DNA of 64,000 nucleotides from Gautieria morchelliformis (lineage: Eukaryota; Basidiomycota; Agaricomycetes; Gomphales; Gomphaceae), in assembly GCA_015179125.1 (NCBI GenBank), contig WHVA01000135.1:62001-126000 (forward strand), in the 5' to 3' direction. A model generated the notes under the pieces. It saw only the letters and a list, made by a program, of their open reading frames with translations, was not told the origin of the DNA and did no database searches. Numbering within the stretch: the first letter of the stretch is position 1; each line of letters opens with the position of its first letter. Shown here piece by piece: positions 11,800-24,674 of the stretch. A program made the translations under genes and the position numbers.

Positions 11800-12340
11800 C
11801 TATGTGCTGACTAAGCTCTGCGGGGCGCATCCGACACTGATGGGCAGCGGTCACGTGATCACGTCGATGAAGAAATGAGTTCGATCTAGAGAATAACTGT
11901 CTCAAAAGGCTTTGCTTTTGAGATAGTTTAGAGTAGGCAGTAATAGTAGATTCTCAACAAAGATTTGGAGAAAACTATTGAGATATAAGTTCTGTAGCTA
12001 TCAAACAAGACTACAGTGACTTCAGGGGGTGAAACAGTGAATTCTGGATGATCGGTTCGTACATTTGTGGTAGCTACTTATACTATAATATTGATAACTA
12101 CCAGTGTTCAGGATAATGGGTAAATGTGTCCAAAAACTATGTGTAACTAAAGGGGTGACTACTTGTAGTCATAAGGCCATGAAAAAGATGGGGATAATAA
12201 CAGGGGTGTTAGGCTTTGGAATAGAGTCTTGTACCTACTATACGAAGCTCCTGTCTACATGATGTTAAGATAGTAATCAGCTGGTCGTGTCATGGAGCTC
12301 AATAGAAAATAGAAATTAAGTTTCGCTTGTGTAGCATAGA
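11800..12340. repeat. Dispersed repeat X, copy 2 (LTR-like)
   Basis: Second copy of the repeat at 8815-9330, same orientation, diverged by substitutions and short indels. It sits between the two parts of element Y. Possible solo LTR; no TSD found. Confidence 0.5.
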
Positions 12341-12351
12341 TGCTACTCTTG

Positions 12352-12751
12352 CACTGCAGGCATATAAAAGTTTTCTTGTCTGAAAAACTGTTCAAAAAAC
12401 TGTAAAGATATTCCAAATATTTTTAGTGTTTTTTATGTAAAAAAAAACTATAATAAAATTTTATGTTTTTATTAGAATTTGTTGAGCAAGAAAATTGTAA
12501 AAAAATTGTAAGTTTTTTTCAGGGTTTTTTATGGGTTTCTTTGTGTTTTCACAAAGAAACTTATAAAAAGACATAAAAAAAACCCTGAAAAAAACTTTAA
12601 ACTTTTTTACAATTTTCTTGCTCAACAAATTCTAACAAAAACACAAAATTATGTTAAAGTTTTTTTACATCAAAAACACAAAAAAATTGGAATGTCTTTA
12701 CAGTTTTTTGAACAGTTTTTCAAACCAGAAAATTTTTATATGCCTCCAGTG
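12352..12751. mobile_element. CACTG fold-back MITE, copy 3
   Basis: A 400-bp copy starting CACTGCAGGCATATAAAAG and ending ATGCCTCCAGTG, flanked by the 3-bp TSD TTG. It has the same palindromic layout and central GTTTCTTTGTG motif as copies 1 and 4. Confidence 0.85.
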
Positions 12752-13303
12752 TTGGTGATGGGGCCGCTGTCTCTGTGCCTCTTCTATGGGGCAGCTGATC
12801 GAGCATACGTGCTTGGAATGATGTTCTGTCATCATTCCGCAACGTCTGATGCTCCTGTGCAGTCTATACTCCTCTGCGGCATTTGGTGCCCACACCTCCT
12901 CAGTGCCTGTGGCCTGGTGCCTGTCAACATCATGGCCGATACCATCTGTCAATAGGTGCACTGTCTCTGATTGGCCACACGTGGCTGATGCCTTTGTTCC
13001 TGTATCTTATCTAATCGATAGATAAGATAGCTACTTGATCGTGATGTCATGTGCTGTCTGCGCGTGCTGATGGCTGTGATGTCATGAGTATCATTCCCAT
13101 TCTTTTGATAATTTCTTCTTTTATTTCTTTTATTAGTTTCTGTATATATATGGATGATTTAAATAGTATAGTTGCGTACATCACAACACTGACAACTGTA
13201 CCAATTGTGATATATTCTATGAAATATAGATAGATTAGCTATATATACATATATATGATAGCCATAAACATCCATCATGGGTTCAACCATAAGGGGGAGG
13301 TAC
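12752..13303. other. Unassigned sequence ending in the right tip of element Y
   Basis: 12752-13180 holds no recognised gene. 13180-13274 matches the right terminus of element Y (TATATACATATATATGA, then AAACATCC). A purine run, AAGGGGGAGG (13291-13300), lies just before the LTR-like block that follows and resembles a polypurine tract. Confidence 0.4.
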
Positions 13304-13731
13304 TGTTAAGGCCCATTCCTGAGTCTAGTCCTGAGGCCTTGACCTTGGCACTCACTTGGGAACCTTCAGCTTAACTCAGGTTTCTTCAGTACTTCCTTTT
13401 ACCTCTGACTTCCTTCTTAACGAGTCCTGTTCCATCATTCCTTATCTTTCTTATCTGCTCAATCCAGACATTCCCTTCCTTGCTCTTTGTATATGAACCC
13501 CCCATAATGTACATTATTTCCTCAGTTCTGATATCAACTTAGATCCTCATACCTCAGTCTCATCTGTCTGATTCTATTCCTGAACCACAGCTTGAAGCTG
13601 AATCCGATTCCTGAAATTAGGGTGGAACACTGAGTGGGTACAACCTATAAAGTTGAAACCAAGCCCTCTGTCCCAATCCTTGGCTTGGCCCTCATCTCAG
13701 GTGAGTCTAAGTAGGACTTACATTCTCAACA
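13304..13731 (+). repeat. LTR-like block TGTTAAGG...CTCAACA
   Basis: A 428-bp stretch with TG...CA ends, a preceding polypurine run and a CCTATAAAG TATA-like box near 13646. No matching TSD and no internal domain next to it, so it would be one LTR of a rearranged element. Called only from its ends and composition. Confidence 0.35.
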
Positions 13732-13791
13732 AGATGAAACTGTTTGATACAAACATGAAATGACAGGGAAGTGGACTAGTAAAGAGAAAAT

Positions 13792-14542
13792 TGTCGTGAG
13801 GACATAACAGCTACGGACTTAAATCTCACTCGATCTATTTCATGAGCTCACGAATATATATTATGACTTACGATGTCCATTACAATGACTTAACCACTAT
13901 CCGATTCCCTCCTATGTCCTGGTCCATCACGAGCACCATAACGCGCGCACATCACACCACCGAGCACCCGAGCCAACAAGCCCTTACCCACGAGTTGAGA
14001 CCATGCCTGAGCCCACACTTACACATGACGAGTCGAGCCAAGGTGCGCAAATCACATGTGCACAAGCAGACAGGTACCCCGAGTACACCGAGTTGAGCCA
14101 CATACCGATCCCATCTCGCAACACATTCACTCCAGCACCTACGCGCCGATTCCTTCATTCCTATTCCATTCTGCCCAACTTTTCGCCTTCTCTCTCGAGC
14201 CACCGAACCAGCCGTCACCATGCAGCCTTACGTGCGGGCGGTACTGAGCAGGCGAATAGCGGCATGGGTATATTATGCCACCAGTATGTACGCACCATTG
14301 TATACGCTTCCATTTTCCCCATCGTCCCACCTCTCACATTGAAAACCCCTATCCGAGTCCATAGAAGTAGCCCACCATGTACGAGTAAAATTGACATGAA
14401 CATTGTGATCCTTTGACTTCGAGACACTTAAGTCAATTCTCACTCGAGCCTGAGCATTCATCTCTTTACAACACTCGCCTAACCTGACCTCGAGTCCAAG
14501 GTCGGATTGATATTCTATTTTGATTAAACTACGACTCTGTCA
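13792..14542. repeat. Possible solo LTR TGTCGTGAGG...CTCTGTCA
   Basis: About 750 bp without a convincing gene, rich in CGAG and GAGCC words. The ends are TG...CA and the flanks AAAAT and CAAAT differ by one base, compatible with an aged 5-bp TSD. Overlapping short frames on both strands show no family. Confidence 0.3.
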
Positions 14543-15180
14543 CAAATTGGGATAACACACCTTGGGACACACATGCATCCCAACCTGTGCTGCTTCTTGG
14601 CTCAAGGGCTCAGCCCTGTGTTCAAGGCAGGCAGGGTGGGGTGCAAATACTTCCTGACCACACAAGTGTGGACCCAGACGTGAGGGATGATGGGGGTAGT
14701 CATGTGTTATGACATTGGTCAGGGGCAACTAGGGATGGCAAATGGCACAAATGGCAAAGATACCTTGGTGAACACATCAAATGGTGAACAAGGCAAATGT
14801 ATATGTCACTAGGTGATGGGTTGAATAGATGCAGATTGGGTCAAATAACCAAGTCATGACAGGAAGGTTGGTCATGGCTGATAGGGGGAGTGCAGGCAGA
14901 TGATGCAAAAGTGAGGAGACTTGGCAAATGAGGCAAATGGATATAACTGGAGAGGCATAGTAAGGTTTTTTAGTCTGAAAAACTGTTCACTTTAAAAAAT
15001 TTCAGGTTTTTTAAAAAACATAAAAAAAACCCTGCAAAGAATGTTGAATTTGTTCACAATCATTTTGGGATTTTCTCACTCAAAAACTTCTAAACAAAAT
15101 ACCTGAATTTCATTGGAATTTTTACCTTGTGGAAAACCTCATTCTCTGATGGATTTTCATAACAAAAAAAAAAAAAAATT
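14543..15180. repeat. Unassigned sequence followed by a degenerate fold-back MITE
   Basis: 14543-14954 shows only short GGCAAATGG-type repeats. 14955-15180 retains AGTCTGAAAAACTGTTCA, CATAAAAAAAACCCTGC and related blocks of the CACTG fold-back family, but both tips are gone; this is the oldest copy in the window. Confidence 0.45.
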
Positions 15181-15559
15181 ATATTTTTCCCACTTTTTTC
15201 ACAATATTCAAAGTGAACTGGAATTCAAATTCAGGAGCATCAACAGGGCCCTGGATAAGCTTACCACCGATGCGGCGGAGAGAGAAGTCACTAGAAGAGA
15301 TTTCAGGGAAAGAAGACATGGAAGTAGGAGTGTGAGAGAGATCTGGATGGAGAGGTGAGCGAACATGAGTTTGAGAAGTTATATTGAAGCACTGGTTGTT
15401 TTTTGGTGTTTCTTTGTGAACAATCGAGAGACTATCAAGAGGTTTGAGGCATATAGGGTTGGAAATCAGAGGAAGGAGATATAGTGATGAAATGAGGGTG
15501 TAGGGAGAGAAAATGAGCGGAATTTGCCATGAGACTGCGCCAAGCAGATCAAACGGGAC

Positions 15560-16574
15560 ATTACTGAGACAGTTCACGGGACTCGCTATGCAAGTCCCAA
15601 GCCTTGATAATGTCAGGAGCATTCTTAAGTTGACGTCGAGTCAGCCATTCGTCAAATGAAGCATCGTAGCCGGTGAACCTGACAAGAAGCTCTTGGGTTC
15701 GGCGACCATTTCGTGATTTCTGCCAGCATTCCTGGGTGATCGACTCCACTTCATACTCAGGGACTTCAGAAAAATACAGTCTGTTCAGGTGTTTCTTGGG
15801 CCGATTGCCAAGAGAGACCTTGGACATGTGGTAGCACTTAAGGTGAGCGAGGTCGAGGATGGGGTGGAGTCCGTAGGAAGCGGGCATTCGGAGATGGTAA
15901 GTCGAGGGCCCTAACTTTTGTGAAATTTCGAAGGGTCCATCGTATTTCATAAGAAGTTTCCTACCACACCCCTTTATGGCCTTCAACAAGCTGAGAGAGT
16001 GGGGATTGATGAGAACGGAGTCACCTACTTCGAACTTGTCGATCATGTGTCCTTGATTATAGGTACGTTGTCGTGCAACCTGGGAGAACTGAATGATTGA
16101 CTAGCCTGGTCTCTATAGGTCTGAAACTCATCAACAAAGTCCGAGGCCTCGCAACTTTCAGAAACGGTGTGATCAATCGCTGTTTCCGGCATGTTCCTGT
16201 TTAGGAAAGGTGGGCCGATCACACTCGATTGGTGTCGTTGCATGGATTCCTGAGGAGGATGCAAGAGACTGCTGGGAGTTAAAGGAGTGAATCCATAGAG
16301 AAGGAAGGAAGGAGCAAAGGAGGTAGCCGAGTGTGGTGTGTTGTTGTATGCAAGGCTGAAGGGATGAAGTAAAGTTGACCAATTGTCCAGATTAGGATTG
16401 ACATACAATCGAAGAGCCATTTCGAGAATCTGGTTCATAATTTCCATTTGTCCATCAGTCTGAGGGTGATAAGCTGTGGATAACGGGGTGTGTTTCGTGG
16501 GGGCCAAAAAGTTAGTGAACGGAGGGATAGCCTTTGAGCTGTGCATGGCGGATGTGGCGACGTGGATACCAGTG
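15560..16574 (-). mobile_element. Gypsy chromovirus fragment: integrase end and chromodomain
   Basis: Fossil piece of a Gypsy pol gene. Recognisable parts are the integrase STAYHPQTDGQ block near 16460, a conserved post-integrase region near 15900-16040, and a chromodomain-like segment (YEVESITQECWQKS through FDEWL) near 15640-15760. It is broken in at least one place, lacks LTRs and upstream pol, and is cut on its high-coordinate side by LINE-B. It differs from the Gypsy element at 39-45 kb and so is another lineage. Confidence 0.75.
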
Positions 16575-17780
16575 CACAAGGATTGAGGGCGACTCGATGC
16601 TTCCAGACCATGCTCTAATATTGACAAGATGGATCAAACCTATCCACTGGAGAACAAAGGGACAAAGATCGGTGCACATCATCATGAAATTCGCAACCAC
16701 AGAGGCAGCAAACCAAAGCACTAGGGACGGGATGGTAATAATAGCAGGCAAACGTACCTGGGTGAGAAGAATGAAAAAATAACCCTGGCAGTACCTGAAA
16801 TGTCAGAAACACAACACCAGGCACATGGCTGCAGAATGCATGGAGAAGGAGAGGTGGGGCACATCTGGTAATCCCCACAGGACAGTGCAATGCGAAGAGA
16901 CGGACCTGGACAAGTTCAAGTGTGTGACCTGCGATGAATATGGGCACATGTCATGGGACCGGACCTGCCCCACATTTAAGGTGGTGTGCCAAGCAATAGA
17001 AAGGACGGACGTGGAGCACACATGCAAATACTTCCCTGGAGACAGTCCCTGGACCTGGGAGCAGTGAGGAGATGGGGAGCAAGTGGAAGACGTGGGCGAG
17101 CTCCTTAAAAGATTCAATGAGCAGGACACATTCAGAAGACAGAACACAGAAATGCAACACCACGGAGAGTGGAATCTAGCTAGATGGGGGAGGGGTCAAC
17201 ACAAAGGAAACAGGGGAGGCAACCCACCGAGGGGACATCACGACACCGGCTGGGCAAGTGGGGAAGGACGGCAGACATGTTTGGACAAGTACAGCATAGG
17301 GGGTGAGCCATTGGAAGGACAACAGCAGGAAGACAATGACTTGGACTTATACCATGGATGAACGGGGACAACACATTCAGAAAACACTTGCGTGTCAGAC
17401 AGCAGAACATGAACAAGTTGCTCACAGCGACCACTGACCTGATAGCTAAGTGTCATCCCAGCAAATATGATATAGTAGTGATACAAGAGCCATACATTGA
17501 CTTCCTTGGAAATGTCAGAGCCATTCCACATTGGTACATGATATATCCTAGCACACACTTCAAGGATAAGGCCAAGCGTACGAGGTCCATGATACTCATC
17601 AGCAAAGACACGATCACAAATGACTGGGCAGCCATGGACGTAGGAATGCCAGACCTCACAGCGGATAGGATAAAAGCCAGCGCTGGTAACATGCTATTAT
17701 ATAATATATACTCTGACTGCACCCATTCTGACAGCATACGAGACCTGCAGAAACACATACAAAACAAGGAAAGAGAAAAT

Positions 17781-19206
17781 TGTCATGACCCATTTATTTC
17801 CTGTACCCAGCTATCCCTATTTTCCCTTTCACCGCTCCTGCTCTATGCTCGCTCCATTCACCCTTCACCTAATTCGCTGAATGACCATTCGCTACTTGCA
17901 TCATTCCCCAGCAGGCACACCATCAAAAACAATCGAGATCCTTTACCCGGCCTGATGTGTTGTAACTATCAGCAAACTTACCGAGACCGAGGTGCACATT
18001 CATATGCACATGTGAGTCGACGGTCGATCCGTCGAATACAAATCGAGGCGATCCAATGGATTGTACACCGAGTCACCGAGCCAAGTCCCCGAGTACAACG
18101 AGATCCGAGTGTCACGTTATCCGAGCCGAGGGGAGCCAGCTGCATATGTATCAGCCGCAGGGTAATCCCAGATCTATTTAGCCCGTACCGAGACTCCTAG
18201 GTACGGCGTATAAGTCGAATGTTCATGTACTGTAGAAACAATACGAATCTTATCCGTCCGGCTTCGAGTCACAAGCCGTCGTCATTCTCTGCGCTCAAGT
18301 TAATGCGCACCACGAGTCGAGTCAAGTCTGCCTCTGCGCTCGGGTTAATGCGCATGCCCCAAACACTTCTAACATCAAAATAATATGATGGTTCATCACT
18401 GGCCCCATCTTCTTCTTGACCCAACCCCCTTTAGGTGTTCCTATGGCCGGAATGCATTCGTGGGACATCCTACCCATAGATCGTATGGGATCAACCCAGC
18501 AGACCCAGAGTCCATGCAGGGTAACATGTATGCAGGTTTCAAGGTGTGTTTTCTTACATAGGTACCTTTATCCTCTTTCCTCCATGCCATTTCATGTTTG
18601 CACACCTCTTTCATTCTATTGTATATGTGTTTCATCTATTTGTATCCTGACTGCGCACCCCTATCCAACCCTGGCTCAACACGGCCTCTTTCCTATTCAT
18701 TAATATCATGAGCATTCAGTATAAGTAGTTTATGTTCACATGTATATTCTCTATTTCAATTATCATATGTCTATCTTGTGCAAAACTTGACCTCACTGTG
18801 ATCATCGTCTTGAGCCCTCTTATATAGACTCCTATCTTAGACCAGAGGAGGACTTAAGCACCACTGGTGAGTTGTCGTACTTTACCTTCATTACCTTAGC
18901 CTTCATACTATTATCGGTGCTGTTGGCAAAGGACTCTGAAGGAGTACCTTCGCCAGCGAAAGGATTGTCACTACTAGGCAACCTTTCCATGAGACCTTGA
19001 ACATCATCACATGGTCAAGTATCATGGGCTATTTCGCTATGACTGTAGATAGGGTGAGCTCCGTTTGGGCAGCCCTCTTACCTTCTAAAACATTTATTTG
19101 TGCATCTTACTGACCGAACCACATACTTCGCTGCACAAGCCAATCAATTCAGCATTTGCTGTGTACACTAATACACAATATTAACGCCTAAAAACCAATC
19201 TTGACA
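17781..19206. mobile_element. Solo LTR, family TGTCATGAC, copy 1 (with nested insertion)
   Basis: Begins TGTCATGACCCATTTATTT and ends AAACCAATCTTGACA. Flanked by the 5-bp TSD AAAAT (17776-17780 and 19207-19211) within LINE-B. Without the nested 428 bp (17958-18385) it is about 1.0 kb, like the copies at 23.7 and 29.4 kb. The family is presumed LTR-retrotransposon; no internal region survives here. Confidence 0.85.
17958..18385. mobile_element. Insertion nested in the solo LTR
   Basis: Absent from the sister LTRs and bounded by the 5-bp repeat TGATG (17953-17957 and 18386-18390). It begins TGTTGTAACTATC and is rich in CGAG and CCGAG words. Probably another LTR or small TE; it has no gene. Confidence 0.6.
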
Positions 19207-19959
19207 AAAATCAGGGGCAGGATGACAATATATGTGGGAGTGTATGGTTGTGGGATTTCAATTGGCATCACCCAATGTGGGACGAGAACAGGAACTCACA
19301 CCTTTTCACCCACAACAACCTAGACGAAGCACAGCTGCTGCTAAACGCAATCATGGACCACAACATGCAGATGGTTTTGCTGAAGTAGATACCAATGCTA
19401 AGGGCCATGACTACTGGGAACCACACATGAACTGACAATGTGTTCATATCCACAGAAATGCTAGAACAACTCGTCAGTTGCAGAACAGTTCCAGGAGACC
19501 AGCCAGCCAAGAGTGATCATTTCCCAGCTGACACAACAATAGACATCCCGCTCAGAAAGTTTGAGTATGCCCCTAAATCCAGTTTCAGACAAGCCAACTG
19601 GAAAGAGTTCAACAAGGAGCTTGGAGCACACCTGAAAGACAGGATCAGCAATGCAGCACCAGGGGACAAGGTGCAATTCCAGAGAAGCCTTGAGATACTC
19701 ATGAAGGTCATCTTGGAGACGATAGAGGAACTGGTTCCCAAAACTAAGTCGTCTCCATACATGAAGCGATGGTGGTCGCTGGAACTGACTAAAGCCAGGG
19801 CAGAAGTTCAGAGGGTGGGGAGGAAAGTGTACGCCAAGCGGCATGATCTCACAGATGGGGTACATGAAGAGTATAGGAGTGTGAGGAGCCACTATGTGAG
19901 CAAGATAGAAAAAGTGAAGCAGCACCACTGGGAGGCGTTCCTGGAGGAGGTGGATCAGA

Positions 19960-21147
19960 ACACATTGTCCAGCAGCTCCTTTTTACCTTGGCCTCCTGGC
20001 ATGCTCTTGCGAAGCTATGCATGCACACCGAATTGACATTGCAACGCCTCGGTGGTCTGATGACAACTCTCGGGGATAGTGTTCGCAAGTTTAACAACAT
20101 CACATATAAAGCATTCAAAACCCATGAATTGCCATGTGAAATTGCTGCTCGTGCACAAAGGAACACGAAGAAAAGTGCCACAGGTAACAATCATCCTTCC
20201 ATGCAAGCTCCTGGCCCACAGCCTCGAAAGACCAAGCGGTTCAACCTCAGTACACCCAAACTCCATTTCCTTGGAGACTACGTGGCTACGATCCGTCTCT
20301 TTGGGACAACCGATTCTTATTCAATGCAAACCGTAGGAACACTCCCACTCTTGAATTGTTAATGCTCATGTTTTTCCAGGGTGAACTGGAACACTGTAAG
20401 GCCAAACAGCAGTATCCTCATGTCTCAAAGGCAGCCTCATCCTCCAGAATGACCAAAATATACCAGCGCGAGTCTCACATGCGGAACATCACAGACTGCT
20501 TTCAAGAAGTGGAAGGGATGCTACCTCAATGCACACGTACACATCATGTGTCCTCTCTTGAGGGAGACAAGCTACCATACACTGACCCCAAAGATTGTTA
20601 TCACATCTCTACCTCTCAAAAACAACCGCTTGACATTGGCTGTTTCCTACGTGAACATCCTCGAGACCCTGCTCTTCAAGTGAGTCAAGCATTCACTCAA
20701 AACTGTCTGGATATCCCTGCCTAAGCTCAACTTGAGAATTTTTACAATCATCTAAAAGATCATTTGCTTGGCCACATGTGCAGGATAGAGTATGATGGAG
20801 ATGAAACTGAGTTTACCGAGGGTGATCATGACTCAATTCTCATCCACAACAATTGCCTTTATCGTCACAGGACATGTAGGCTCAACGTCACGACTTATGA
20901 CATCCGATGGAGTCAAGACTCTGTGAACCCACGTACAGCACACTGTGACATCATGGTCCATGCCCATGAAGACCCTGGCAGCACGCAAGAAGTGCACACG
21001 TTCTGGTATGCCTGGACCCTGGGAATCTTCCATGTAAATGTCAAGTATAATGATGGAGATAGTCAGTGGCAGTGCAAAATATTGGCGACGATAACTTTCA
21101 CATATCGACTGAGCCAGGCGGTCCAAGCGCGGGGCAGAGTTCGTTGA
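19960..21147 (+). pseudogene. Plavaka transposase, C-terminal half
   Basis: Plavaka transposases are DDE-type enzymes of Agaricomycete DNA transposons. This piece begins at the conserved LLFTLASWHALAKLCMHT block and continues through FNLSTPKLHFLGDYVATIR, FGTTDSYS and GELEHCKAKQQYP, the signature order of the family. A GT-AG intron of 53 nt (about 20331-20383, ending TTTTTCCAG) separates the last two. Further right, ECLYR-type and RTCRLNVTTYDIRW...DSVNPRTAHCDIMV blocks lead to HTFWYAWTLGIFHVNV near 21010. Stops lie between these blocks, and the N-terminal half with zinc finger is absent. It abuts LINE-B at a non-homologous junction. Sequence in the small overlap differs from the Plavaka copy at 37.5 kb, so it comes from another element. 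Confidence 0.85.
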
Positions 21148-22079
21148 TTCATGTGCTGGACATATTCCTGGATGTCGATCAGTTCTCGCACGCGCATGTG
21201 GCGGGCGGGGCACGTCCGCGGCATCCGCACCTGCATCTTCCAGCATTGCGGGCATGGAGAACACCCATCCCTCCTTCCTGGACCGCATGTAGTCATACAT
21301 GCCGTGCCACCACGCATGTCCCTCACCCACCTCCCCTTGAACCCCTGGCCCCTGCACCACATTGACATCATCACAGCGAATGCCAGAACCTCTCCCGTGG
21401 AAGAACTTGCTGTCCACGCTGCCATCAAGAACAACTAGAACGTTGCCCATACAATGCAGAGGGGCCCCATGAGTTTCCCAGGGCAAACACTCATTGACAC
21501 ATGGATATTGTATCTCGTGCTATCAAGTGATTTGACTTCCCATATTGTACATGCAGTAACTCTCCGATAGTCTGTCTTGGATACAGTACATCCTGAAATG
21601 CATCTACTGTGTAAGCTATTAAACCACACAAGGTCATCATAAATGGGTGACAGGGTTTGGTACATAGAGTACAAGGTATACCCTCCTCTGACCCAGATTA
21701 GCTGCACAGTGCTCATGGCATGATCCATGAGTATGTGTGTTGGCCTGTGAAGTGAATTCTAATGATGCAGTGTGGCATGGCAGATGTAAGTGAGTTGTAA
21801 GGTGAGATGTAATCCTGTGGCGGTGTTTCAGTGCCAGTCCCCAACTCTGTTACAGGAAACACATTCTTCATAGGCAAAATTTGTATAATTATTCTGTTAT
21901 ATACCAAGATATTTGTTACAAGTTATATGCGATACCTCTGGGTTGTTGAGACCCATTGGTCTAGAGTTGAATCTGGAATAGTGTTTCAATCAATGAAAGA
22001 ATATATGTAAGAAAGGAGGAAGAATATCAGTCTCATGATCTCCTAACTTGAAGTTGACACATGTTTATTGGATTCAGAG
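21148..22079. other. Unassigned sequence after Plavaka fragment
   Basis: 21148-21486 is GC-rich and open in several frames on both strands, without a domain I can name. 21487-22079 has no recognised feature. Confidence 0.35.
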
Positions 22080-22222
22080 CCACAGGGATCTCTTTTGGGG
22101 GGGATAGTAATAGAGTCGAATGGGGAAAGGATACAACAAGGGGCAGGGTTCTCAGAATTATCAGAATGTTGGAAGGCAGGTGGAACAAAGTGTCGGAAGT
22201 TGGAACAGCATGGTCATAACAG
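22080..22222 (-). repeat. Truncated LTR, family TGTTATG
   Basis: On the minus strand it starts TGTTATGACCATGCTGTTCC and matches the solo LTR at 10305-10963 (shared words CGACTCTATTACT and CTGCCCCTTGT). Only about 140 bp remain. It abuts Gypsy pol debris, which links this LTR family to Gypsy. Confidence 0.6.
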
Positions 22223-23640
22223 AGACGCCCTCAATGAACTGGCAATAAAAGTTGGCAAACCCTAGGAAGGCCTGCACCTCCTTGCGATTTGCTGGGGTTG
22301 GCCAGTCTATTACACCTGCGACCTTGGCAGGGTCCATCTCCACCATGCCATAGGACACAATGAGCCCAAGGTACTCGATCTTTGTTCACTCAAACTTGCG
22401 TTTCTCAGGGCAAAGATAGAGCTGGTGCACTCAAGGACTATTCACAGAAGTCGGCAATGCTCCTTGAGGGTGTCAGTGAAAATCAAGATGTTATCCAGGT
22501 CCACACATACATGCCCTTCCATGATGAGGTCTTGAAAGATGACATTCATCATGGTTTGGAACATTGCAGGGCTGTTGGTGAGCCCAAAGAACATGACAAG
22601 GGGCTCAAAGAAGCCATGATTGGTGTAGGAATGCAGCCTTCTACTCATCGCCATCCTTTATCCGCACATTATTGAATCCCCATTGCACATCTAGCTTGGT
22701 GAAGTATTTTGCTCCACGGAGCTGTGCGATGAGCTTGGACATGATGGGAAGGGGGTAGCAATTTTTCACTGTCATGGAATTGAGCACATAATAATCCTGT
22801 ACCAGTTGCAATGATCTGTCCTTCTTCTTGATGAAGAACACTGGGCTGGCCTTAGGCGATTTCGAGGGGTGAATGCGACCAATGTGCAGGTTCTCCTGCA
22901 GGAATTTGTCCAGCTGCAACTGTTCACTGGGTGCAAGTGGGTAAACCTTGCATGCAGATGGCTTTGCTCCCAGCTCAAGCTTTATTGGATGATCCCATGT
23001 CCTGCATTCTGGAAGCAAATCGAAGGACTCCTTGGCGAAGACATCATTGAAGTCTTGGAGGCATGGAGGGATGAGTTCCTTTTCCTTTGGCCAAGGGCCT
23101 TCTCAGCTAGCTGCTGTGAAGTGGTCATTGTGGCTGCGATCACAGGTACAGGTACATTGGGCATGGTCACAGTCGTGAAAAGGCAATCACCTGGCTCATC
23201 CTCTAGGACCTCTTCCATGTCACTCTCTTCCTCATCCACCATCTGGGGCAGGGGGCCCATGCGGGATGCACATATCCTCACCTCCTCTCTTTGCTCCTCC
23301 CACAATGTTGTTCTGCAGGTGTGACACTAGGTAGGGAATCAACTCAGTGTCGCCTCTTGTGTCCACCAGTTAACCTCTGGGTTGTGCTCACAGAGCCATG
23401 GATAGCCAAGGATCATCTTGTGCTTCCCAAGGTTTATAACTGCAAGACAGCATGCTCAGAGTGGTTGTGGAATCTCAGGATGACATCAACAACATTTCAA
23501 ATTGCTCCACCTTCATTGGGTGTACCATCAACATTGTACACAGGGGCAGGGCGTGTGAGCAATCACATGGTTAGCTTCTCAGTCACAACAAATTATACAC
23601 TGAGCCCTATCTTTCTTTGAATCCGGCTGAGTGGACCACT
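22223..23640 (-). mobile_element. Gypsy pol fragment (protease to reverse transcriptase)
   Basis: Fossil of a Gypsy element of the same broad lineage as the 39-45 kb copy. Recognisable parts are a protease-side region near 23350-23600 and reverse-transcriptase blocks: FTKLDVQWGFNNVRI near 22700, FFGLTNSPAMFQT near 22570, and the NFYCQFIEGVS end near 22240. It is broken in several places and lacks RNase H, integrase and complete LTRs. Its transcription direction is opposite to the gag debris directly to its right. Confidence 0.75.
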
Positions 23641-23690
23641 CCATGAACCGAGTCCTGCACAGGCCGGAACCATGCACTTTGGGACCTGGA

Positions 23691-24674
23691 TGTCATGACT
23701 CATTTATTTCTTGTATCCAGTAACCTCATCTTTCCTTCCATCGCTCCACCTCTATGTTCACTCCATTCACTCTTCACCGAATTCGCCCAAGGACCATTCA
23801 CTACTCGCATCATTCGCCAGTAGGCACGCCATCAAACACAATTGACATCCTTTACCCGGCGTGACGGTTCATCACTGGCCCCATCATCTTCCCAACTGAT
23901 CCCCTTTGGGTATCGCTATGGCCGGAATGCGTTCTCGGGATGTCCTACCCGTAGATCATGTGGGATCAAATTAGCAGACGAAGAGTCCGTGCAGGGTAAC
24001 ATGTATGCAGGTCTGAAGGAGTGTTTTCTTACATAGGTACCTTTATCCTCTTTCCTCCCTGCTGTTTAATGTTCGCACTCCTCTTTCATTCTATTGTATA
24101 TGTGTTTCATCTATTTGTATCCTGACTGCGCACCCCTATCCAACCCTGACTCACGATGGCCTCTTTCCTATTCACTGATATCATATGAGCATTCGGTATA
24201 AGTAGTTTACATTTGCATGTATATTCTGCAGTTCAATTATCATATGTCTATCTTGTGCAAAACTTGACCTCACTGTGACCATCGTCTTGTGCCCTCTTCT
24301 ATAGACTACCATCTTTGACCAGAGGAGGACTTAAGCACCATTGGTGAGTTTTCATACTTCACCTTCACTAGCTTAGCCTTCGTACTATTAACGGTGCTGT
24401 CGGCAAAGGGTTCCGAAGGAGCACCTTCACCAGTGAAAGGATTGTTACTACTTGACAACCTTTCTGTGAGACCTTGCATGTTACATCGTCAAGTATCATG
24501 GGCTACTTCACTACAACTGTAGATAGGGCGAGCTCTGTTCCGGCAGCCCTCTTACCTTCTGAACATTATTGGTTCACCTTATTTGCCGAATGGCACACTT
24601 CGTTGCACAAGCTATTCAGGCATTCTCTGTGTTCACTAATACATGATATTAACCCCTAAAAACCAATCTTGACA
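23691..24674. mobile_element. Solo LTR, family TGTCATGAC, copy 2
   Basis: A 984-bp LTR, TGTCATGACTCATTTATTT to AAACCAATCTTGACA, with perfect 5-bp TSD CTGGA (23686-23690 and 24675-24679). It is the cleanest member of the family here and defines its length. Confidence 0.9.

Larger units (their letters stand above)
16575..19966 (+). mobile_element. LINE-B: Tad1-like LINE, truncated at both ends and split by a solo LTR
   Basis: Homologous to LINE-A from the last third of ORF1 through the endonuclease to the linker before RT. ORF1 remains (16575-17360) show the WIKPIHWRT block and zinc knuckles CVTCDEYGHMSWDRTCP. ORF2 restarts near 17358 with QQNMNKLLTATTDL and IQEPYIDFLGNV. A solo LTR sits inside the endonuclease at 17781-19206, after which the frame resumes at GDFN-equivalent sequence near 19245. 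The copy ends abruptly near 19966 at DQNTL, where Plavaka sequence begins. 3' truncation is not normal for LINE insertion, so the end was lost by rearrangement. Several stops and shifts are present; it is dead. Confidence 0.85.

Noticed and set aside
13780-17790. Shared flank AAAGAGAAAAT before LTR-like starts at 13792 and 17781 as evidence of one family
   Set aside because: At 17781 the preceding bases are LINE-B sequence, and the two LTR bodies do not align beyond the first few bases; probably coincidence.
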